In this document: positions 8,570 to 11,710 of the stretch, piece by piece
How positions within the stretch are numbered: position 1 is the stretch's first letter
Layout of the letters: every line of letters begins with the position of its first letter
Made by a program: the position numbers and the translations under genes
The notes under the pieces: generated by a model
What the model saw: only the letters and a program-made list of their open reading frames with translations
The model's database searches: none
What the model was told of the DNA's origin: nothing
Assembly: GCA_031551725.1 (NCBI GenBank)
Contig: JAVBNF010000039.1
Location: forward strand, 1-11,710
Source of the DNA: JAVBNF01 sp031551725
Lineage (GTDB): Bacteria > Bacteroidota > Bacteroidia > Bacteroidales > P3
Length of the DNA: 11,710 bases
Direction: 5' to 3'

Positions 8570-9396
8570 TTTACAAATTTAGCAGCCACCCAGTTGTTTT
8601 TGGTCAAATGATTTGCATATTGCAATTGAAATTCTTTGCAGCGCTCCGTAATGGCCGGCAGGTCTTCGGTATAAAATCCGCTTAACAGCAACACGCCGCC
8701 TTTCGGCAAACATGCTGCGTATGCCGGAATATCATTCAGCAAAATATTGCGGTTGATATTGGCAATGATAACCTCAAAATTCCGCCCTTTCAGATTCTCC
8801 GCATCGCCCAACTCCACATGGATTTCAGGCGTATCGTTGCGTTCGCAGTTTTCAACAGAATTCTCATACGCCCACGGATCATTATCGATAGCCGTAACAT
8901 CGGAAGCGCCGAGTTTTTTTGCCAAAATAGCCAATAAACCCGTGCCGCAGCCCATATCCAAAACGGTTTTCCCTTCAACGTTTTCGGTTTTCAACCATTC
9001 CACCATTAACGAAGTCGTTTCATGATGTGCAGTTCCGAACGACATCTTGGGTTCGATAAGCAAATTGAAACGTACACCGGAAATCGGCTCGTGGAAAGGT
9101 GCGCGCACGTAGCAAAAATCATCGAATTGTACGGGGCTGTAATTGCTTTCCCAGACGGCATTCCAATTTTGTTCTTCGATTTTTTTTGCTTCGAATGAAA
9201 TTTTTTCATCGTTCCAAAAATCGTTTAACAACGTTTGCAACGCTTGTAAGTTGTAATCTTTTTCTTGGATATAACCTTGTAAAATTTGGTCATTTTCAAC
9301 AAAACTTTCAAAGCCGATTTCGCCCAACTGTGCCATCAGCACTTCGAGTTGAGGTTCTTTGAGGGAATGGGAAAGGGATATTTCTAGATATGTCAT
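8566..9396 (-). CDS. prmA: Ribosomal protein L11 methyltransferase
   Basis: A 276-aa class I SAM-dependent methyltransferase that trimethylates lysines and the N-terminus of ribosomal protein L11 in the cytoplasm. The N-terminal substrate-recognition domain (about 1-65) and linker with NWNAVWESNYSPV (77-89) precede the catalytic domain. That domain shows MSFGTAHHETT (118-128; many relatives have GTG.H here), SAM-binding motif I VLDMGCGTGLLA (145-156), the acidic end of strand 2 AIDNDP (169-174) and the motif IV region VIIANINRNIL (209-219). Length and motifs match PrmA well. It follows tpiA on the same strand, an order I recall as common in Bacteroidota. Its TGA stop overlaps the ATG of the 1534-aa gene by 4 nt, so it heads the tightly coupled part of the operon. 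The ATG at 9396 fits the family N-terminus. Confidence 0.95.
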   Translation of the reverse strand: MTYLEISLSHSLKEPQLEVLMAQLGEIGFESFVENDQILQGYIQEKDYNLQALQTLLNDFWNDEKISFEAKKIEEQNWNAVWESNYSPVQFDDFCYVRAPFHEPISGVRFNLLIEPKMSFGTAHHETTSLMVEWLKTENVEGKTVLDMGCGTGLLAILAKKLGASDVTAIDNDPWAYENSVENCERNDTPEIHVELGDAENLKGRNFEVIIANINRNILLNDIPAYAACLPKGGVLLLSGFYTEDLPAITERCKEFQLQYANHLTKNNWVAAKFVK

Positions 9397-9406
9397 TTAG
9401 ATAAAG

Positions 9407-9457
9407 TTTCTGGTTTCTAGTTTCTGGTTTCTAGCTCCCCAATCAGAAACTAGAAAC
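9407..9457. repeat. Heptad tandem repeat with inverted partner (prmA-tpiA gap)
   Basis: Bases 9407-9434 are four direct 7-bp units, TTTCTGG-TTTCTAG-TTTCTGG-TTTCTAG, that is, two identical 14-mers. An inverted copy follows: 9413-9426 is perfectly complementary to 9444-9457 (14 bp, 17-nt loop). The block fills most of the 78-bp gap between the tpiA stop and prmA start. One more TTTCTAG occurs at 9381-9387 inside the prmA start region. I see no consensus promoter here. Confidence 0.85.
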
Positions 9458-9474
9458 TATAACTTAGAACTATT

Positions 9475-10230
9475 TTAAAAAGAATCAATAATTGTTGCAA
9501 AATCCGCGGCAACCAACGACGCACCGCCGATTAAGCCGCCGTCGACATCCGGTTGGGAGAAAAGTTCTTTGGCATTTTTCGCATTGCAACTTCCGCCATA
9601 CAAAATGGACGTTTTCTTTGCAATTTCTTTGCCGTACACTTCTTGAATGCATTCGCGGATAAAGGCGTGCATTTCCTGTGCTTGTTCGGGAGTGGCGGTT
9701 TTACCGGTTCCGATGGCCCAAACGGGTTCGTAAGCGATAATTAATTTAGCAAAATCAAGCGGGTCTAATTTGAAAATGGAGTTGCTCAGTTGTTGTTTTA
9801 CAATATCGAAATGCTTGTTGGATTCGCGTTCTTCGAGAACTTCGCCGCAACAAACGATAGGGATGATTTCTGCTGCCAATAACGCTTCTACTTTTTTACC
9901 GATTTGTGCATCGCTTTCGCTGAAAAACTTACGGCGTTCAGAATGTCCGACAATACAATATTCGATTTGCATCGATTGGAGCATTTTTGCGGATATTTCG
10001 CCGGTAAATGCACCGAAATCGTTTTCGTTTACGTTTTGTGCACCTACGCTGAATCCGCACTGTTCTGCAAAATCCATGGCCATTTCCAAGTATGGAGCCG
10101 GCGGGCAAACAATCACATCCACATCCGACGATTGTTTTTCCAAGATTTCGCAAAGATCATCCATCAAATCTGACGCTTCTTGAAACGTCTTATTCATTTT
10201 CCAGTTTCCGGCTACAATTTTTCTTCCCAT
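9475..10230 (-). CDS. tpiA: Triose-phosphate isomerase
   Basis: A 251-aa TIM-barrel enzyme that interconverts dihydroxyacetone phosphate and glyceraldehyde 3-phosphate in glycolysis and gluconeogenesis in the cytoplasm. All catalytic signatures are present: the N-terminal GNWKMN with substrate-binding K11, IVGHSERR with catalytic H96, AYEPVWAIGTGKTA with catalytic E168 and flexible loop 6, and the phosphate-binding YGGS (211-214) and GGLIGGASL (231-239). Length is typical and the start MGRKIVAGNWKMN matches the family. It lies 36 nt downstream of the AbiEii-type gene and 78 nt upstream of prmA. A near-consensus box TATATTTTG (one T too long) precedes the ATG but lacks a matching -33 TTG, so its own promoter is not proven. 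Confidence 0.97.
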   Translation of the reverse strand: MGRKIVAGNWKMNKTFQEASDLMDDLCEILEKQSSDVDVIVCPPAPYLEMAMDFAEQCGFSVGAQNVNENDFGAFTGEISAKMLQSMQIEYCIVGHSERRKFFSESDAQIGKKVEALLAAEIIPIVCCGEVLEERESNKHFDIVKQQLSNSIFKLDPLDFAKLIIAYEPVWAIGTGKTATPEQAQEMHAFIRECIQEVYGKEIAKKTSILYGGSCNAKNAKELFSQPDVDGGLIGGASLVAADFATIIDSF

Positions 10231-10243
10231 GACAAAATATATT

Positions 10244-10271
10244 GTTTAATGTTTAAAGTTTAATGTTTAAA
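10244..10271. repeat. Heptad tandem repeat upstream of tpiA
   Basis: Two identical 14-mers GTTTAATGTTTAAA (10244-10257 and 10258-10271), each made of two 7-bp units GTTTAAT and GTTTAAA. Total length is 28 bp, the same as the block on the other side of tpiA but with an unrelated unit. It includes the TAA stop of the AbiEii-type gene (10267-10269). No inverted partner is visible nearby. Confidence 0.85.
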
Positions 10272-10911
10272 GAGGGTTTGAGGTAAAGATTTTATTTTCA
10301 TCTGCAATCATTTCCCGGATACGGTTTTCAATTTTGGGCCATGAAAAATCTTTATCAATCATATTAATAGGTTCGGAGAAATCTATATCTACAAAATATC
10401 CCAGACTTCTGGCTGCACGCATATAGCTTGTATTTGTGTATTTTGCTTCATATGCATTGAACATTTGCATTAAAGAAAATTTAGTTGACAAATAAGCCAT
10501 ATCAATGAAATCTTTTAGTCTTGTTCCGTTATCGGAAATAACTGCTAATTTCATGGCTGCAATATCTTTTAATGAAAACATCCGGATGTTATCTTCAATA
10601 TAAATTTTTTCTAAAAAATTATATTCGTGTAAAATAAAATCAACTTTAATACCGTCAATGCGTCCCATTATAGTACCTCCCGGCATTAATTGTTGTGTGA
10701 TAAAAGAATATTTTTTTGACAAATGATGTTCGATACTTCGTGGGTCAAATGGTTTATTTGTAAACATATCAATATCCACGCTCAAACGGTGTCCCAAACA
10801 TAATGCCAATGCTGTTCCGCCAACTAAATGGAAATTTGCGAAAACATCGTCTTGCATCAATGTTTCTAACAATTCAAAAGTTGCTCTCTCAACAGTTTCC
10901 GTGTGTAACAT
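10267..10911 (-). CDS. AbiEii-type nucleotidyltransferase (putative toxin)
   Basis: A 214-aa member of the nucleotidyltransferase AbiEii/MenA-like group, the toxin side of type IV-like toxin-antitoxin pairs. Family members transfer nucleotides to tRNA or other targets; the target here is unknown. Visible motifs: FHLVGGTALALCLGHRLSVDIDMF (27-50) with the GG-T signature and DID at 46-48; a third acidic site in KVDFILHEY (D91); and the family-typical SLKDIAAMKLAVISDNGTRLKDFIDMAYL (113-141) with K121 and D134. The metal-binding acidic residues appear intact. The ATG at 10911 gives the usual short lead before the GGT motif, so the 46-nt overlap with the upstream DUF6922-like gene is probably real. 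It is the second gene of that pair, and its stop lies in the heptad repeat before tpiA. Confidence 0.85.
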   Translation of the reverse strand: MLHTETVERATFELLETLMQDDVFANFHLVGGTALALCLGHRLSVDIDMFTNKPFDPRSIEHHLSKKYSFITQQLMPGGTIMGRIDGIKVDFILHEYNFLEKIYIEDNIRMFSLKDIAAMKLAVISDNGTRLKDFIDMAYLSTKFSLMQMFNAYEAKYTNTSYMRAARSLGYFVDIDFSEPINMIDKDFSWPKIENRIREMIADENKIFTSNPL

Positions 10912-11189
10912 CTGAGTTCTTCCTTTTTTAAGTTAAAAAATATGCAGACAAAACTGATATTGCGTTCCGACAAATAGGGGATTTCTTTAATGATCTTTCG
11001 AACATTTTTTACTCCGCCATAAAGTTTAAACATGGCTAAGAAGTCTTCACTTGAACCTCGTTCAATTACTCGTTGAACGACTAATGTGCGATGTTGGGTA
11101 TAATCTAACCGTTCCACATCCATATCCCAAAAAAGATAGTTATGCAGTTGCATTTCCGGTTTATATTCCTGTTCCCAATTTTGCCACAT
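10866..11189 (-). CDS. DUF6922-like protein, partner of AbiEii-type gene
   Basis: A 107-aa protein with the pattern LFWDMDVERLDYTQHRTLVVQRVIERGSSEDF split across residues 19-50, then LYGGVKNVRKIIKEIPYLSE (56-75) and FFNLKKEELRCY (84-95). This is the signature of the small DUF6922-like proteins I associate with AbiEii-type neighbours in Bacteroidota; the DUF number is from memory. It is mostly helical with no winged helix of the AbiEi kind visible, so it is not a classical AbiEi antitoxin. An antitoxin or partner role is inferred from position only. The ATG at 11189 lies about 23 nt from the promoter -7 box; a second ATG at 11153 (residue 13) would also retain the conserved part. The 3' end overlaps the AbiEii start by 46 nt. 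Confidence 0.8.
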   Translation of the reverse strand: MWQNWEQEYKPEMQLHNYLFWDMDVERLDYTQHRTLVVQRVIERGSSEDFLAMFKLYGGVKNVRKIIKEIPYLSERNISFVCIFFNLKKEELRCYTRKLLREQLLNC

Positions 11190-11211
11190 AAACGTGCTCG
11201 CTATATTTTTG

Positions 11212-11242
11212 CAAATATACGAAAAAATATGAAGAGTTGCAA
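11212..11242 (-). promoter_or_regulatory. Bacteroidota-type promoter for the DUF6922/AbiEii pair
   Basis: On the minus strand, TTG (11242-11240) and TATATTTG (11219-11212) are separated by 20 nt, matching the Bacteroidota sigma-ABfr pattern of -33 TTG and -7 TAnnTTTG. The expected transcription start at about 11205 gives a leader of roughly 15 nt before the ATG at 11189. Confidence 0.75.
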
Positions 11243-11282
11243 GAAAATAAATTGCTGCTAATGATTGGTTTATGAATAAATT

Positions 11283-11312
11283 TTGCTTATCTGAAAAAAA
11301 TATTTACCTTTG
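11283..11312 (+). promoter_or_regulatory. Bacteroidota-type promoter reading right
   Basis: TTG (11283-11285) and TACCTTTG (11305-11312) are 19 nt apart, a full match to the Bacteroidota -33/-7 pattern. The expected start is near 11318, just before the heptad hairpin. It is divergent from the DUF6922/AbiEii promoter, with about 40 bp between the two -33 boxes, and would drive the structured RNA at 11421-11591 or the possible gene at 11654. Confidence 0.75.
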
Positions 11313-11320
11313 CAAAATAA

Positions 11321-11371
11321 ATGTACGATGTATGAGATACGATGTACCAGGATTGACTCCACATCGTACAT
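11321..11371. repeat. Degenerate heptad repeat with inverted partner
   Basis: Bases 11323-11350 read as four 7-bp units, GTACGAT-GTATGAG-ATACGAT-GTACCAG; the two 14-mers agree at 11 of 14 positions. ATGTACGATGT (11321-11331) is perfectly complementary to ACATCGTACAT (11361-11371). The arrangement (28-bp direct block, spacer, inverted copy) matches 9407-9457, with different bases. It lies at the predicted 5' end of the rightward transcript. Confidence 0.75.
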
Positions 11372-11420
11372 GAAAAAACGAAAACAATTTATATCGAAAA
11401 AACACTAATTAAACATAAAT

Positions 11421-11591
11421 AAAAAAGCGTAAGCTTAAATTCTTTTATAGAAAACGTCCAAAACTTTCAAATCCAAAGAATTTAATAGCGATGCGCTCAT
11501 GCTGTGTTCCGGCGTGAGTTGTGTCTTATTTTGGATTTGGGTGCTTGGACGTACCTCTATAAAAATAAGAATTCAACTCGCGCCTTTTTTT
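11421..11591 (+). ncRNA. Structured RNA candidate, 6S-like
   Basis: No ORF of note covers this stretch, but it folds into one long rod. AAAAAAGCG (11421-11429) can pair with CGCCTTTTTT (11581-11590, one bulge). AATTC plus TTTTATAGA (11438-11451) pairs with TCTATAAAA and GAATT (11556-11573, 4-nt bulge). ACGTCCAA (11454-11461) pairs with TTGGACGT (11545-11552). CAAATCCAAA (11468-11477) pairs with TTTGGATTTG (11530-11539). Then comes an open bubble of 18 nt (11478-11495) against 11 nt (11519-11529), and a terminal hairpin CTCATGC/GCGTGAG (11496-11518). It ends in T7 (11585-11591). Closing stem, central bubble and terminal hairpin are the 6S RNA plan. TTATTTTG (11526-11533), on the 3' side of the bubble entering the stem, resembles the Bacteroidota -7 box (5 of 6 fixed positions). 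Alternatives are a cis leader of the gene at 11654 or a retron-type RNA. Confidence 0.5.
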
Positions 11592-11600
11592 ATGCATATT

Positions 11601-11617
11601 GAGACCCTTCGGGTCTC
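11601..11617. terminator. Strong short hairpin after the RNA element
   Basis: GAGACCC (11601-11607) and GGGTCTC (11611-11617) form a perfect 7-bp stem with a TTC loop, 9 nt after the T7 run. No T tract follows, so termination on the plus strand is uncertain. It lies in the leader of the possible gene at 11654. Confidence 0.4.
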
Positions 11618-11653
11618 GATTGATTCAAACATAAAAACAAATAAATAACACAC

Positions 11654-11710
11654 ATGAAAACACATTTACAATTATCGGCTGCGGCCTGTACGGGCAACCC
11701 TTGCGGTTGC
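11654..11710 (+). CDS. Possible gene start, cut by window end
   Basis: An ATG follows an A-rich, T-poor leader (about 11627-11653), the usual look of a Bacteroidota start region. It opens MKTHLQLSAAACTGNPCGC, with no stop before the window ends. The three cysteines and small residues do not match a family I know, and the final codons are part of a GC-rich palindrome. This may be the N-terminus of a real protein, a short leader peptide, or chance. Confidence 0.3.
   Translation, partial: MKTHLQLSAAACTGNPCGC
11694..11710. repeat. GC-rich palindrome cut by window end
   Basis: GCAACC (11694-11699) pairs with GGTTGC (11705-11710) around a CTTGC loop. The GGG before the left arm predicts CCC just outside the window. 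The form (GGGC...GCCC, GC-rich) is like that of the palindrome at 22-43, with a different core. Confidence 0.5.

Noticed and set aside
9770..10183. 137-aa plus-strand ORF opposite tpiA
   Set aside because: Antisense to a highly conserved enzyme; serine-rich translation typical of a shadow frame.
10231..10252. Promoter directly upstream of tpiA
   Set aside because: TATATTTTG is one base too long for TAnnTTTG and there is no TTG at the right distance.
11421..11591. Retron-type ncRNA
   Set aside because: The flanking complementary ends would suit a retron a1/a2 pair, but no reverse transcriptase is visible; the only following ORF start does not look like one. Sequence beyond the window could change this.
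11421..11591. tmRNA, RNase P RNA or group II intron end
   Set aside because: None of the tmRNA ends, RNase P core sequences or intron domain V features could be seen.
1..11710. CRISPR array, tRNA or rRNA genes, insertion sequence
   Set aside because: No regularly spaced long repeats, no tRNA-like cloverleaf, no rRNA sequence and no transposase were seen on either strand.

Overview
The window looks like a chromosomal segment of a member of the Bacteroidota. The evidence is the gene content (two-domain FISUMP protein, DUF2141 protein, DUF6922-like/AbiEii pair, tpiA-prmA neighbourhood), A-rich start regions without obvious Shine-Dalgarno sequences, and two promoters that fit the Bacteroidota pattern TTG-N19/20-TAnnTTTG. 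The genus cannot be told from this sequence.

Layout, left to right. Bases 1-160 hold a short GC-rich palindrome and the signal-peptide part of an exported protein whose frame has no normal start codon. Its ATG is reached only if one T is removed from a T5 run. The protein (to 1990, + strand) carries two FISUMP domains around a beta-rich linker. It converges at 1991-2122 on a block of minus-strand genes and a strong hairpin. The minus-strand genes are, in transcription order: a DUF6922-like protein and an AbiEii-type nucleotidyltransferase overlapping by 46 nt (11189-10267); tpiA (10230-9475); prmA (9396-8566); a 1534-aa exported protein of unknown function (8569-3965); an SF1 RecD/Dda-like helicase (3965-2538); and a small exported DUF2141 protein (2521-2123). 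The last four are tightly packed (ATGA overlap, TAATG overlap, 16-nt gap) and are very probably one transcript.

The 464-bp gap 11190-11653 is the least ordinary part. It has divergent promoters, one for the DUF6922/AbiEii pair and one reading right. Downstream of the right-facing promoter are a heptad-repeat hairpin and a roughly 170-nt RNA-like element. That element has a long irregular closing stem, an asymmetric central bubble, a terminal hairpin and a final T7 run, the layout of a 6S-type RNA. It is followed by a second hairpin and the first 19 codons of a possible gene cut by the window end, within which lies half of another GC-rich palindrome.

Three intergenic spots within 2 kb (9407-9434, 10244-10271, 11323-11350) each hold a 28-bp block of four 7-bp units, with unrelated unit sequences but the same length and period. 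This shared architecture, the structured RNA, the coupled 1534-aa protein and the broken start of the FISUMP gene are the most notable observations.
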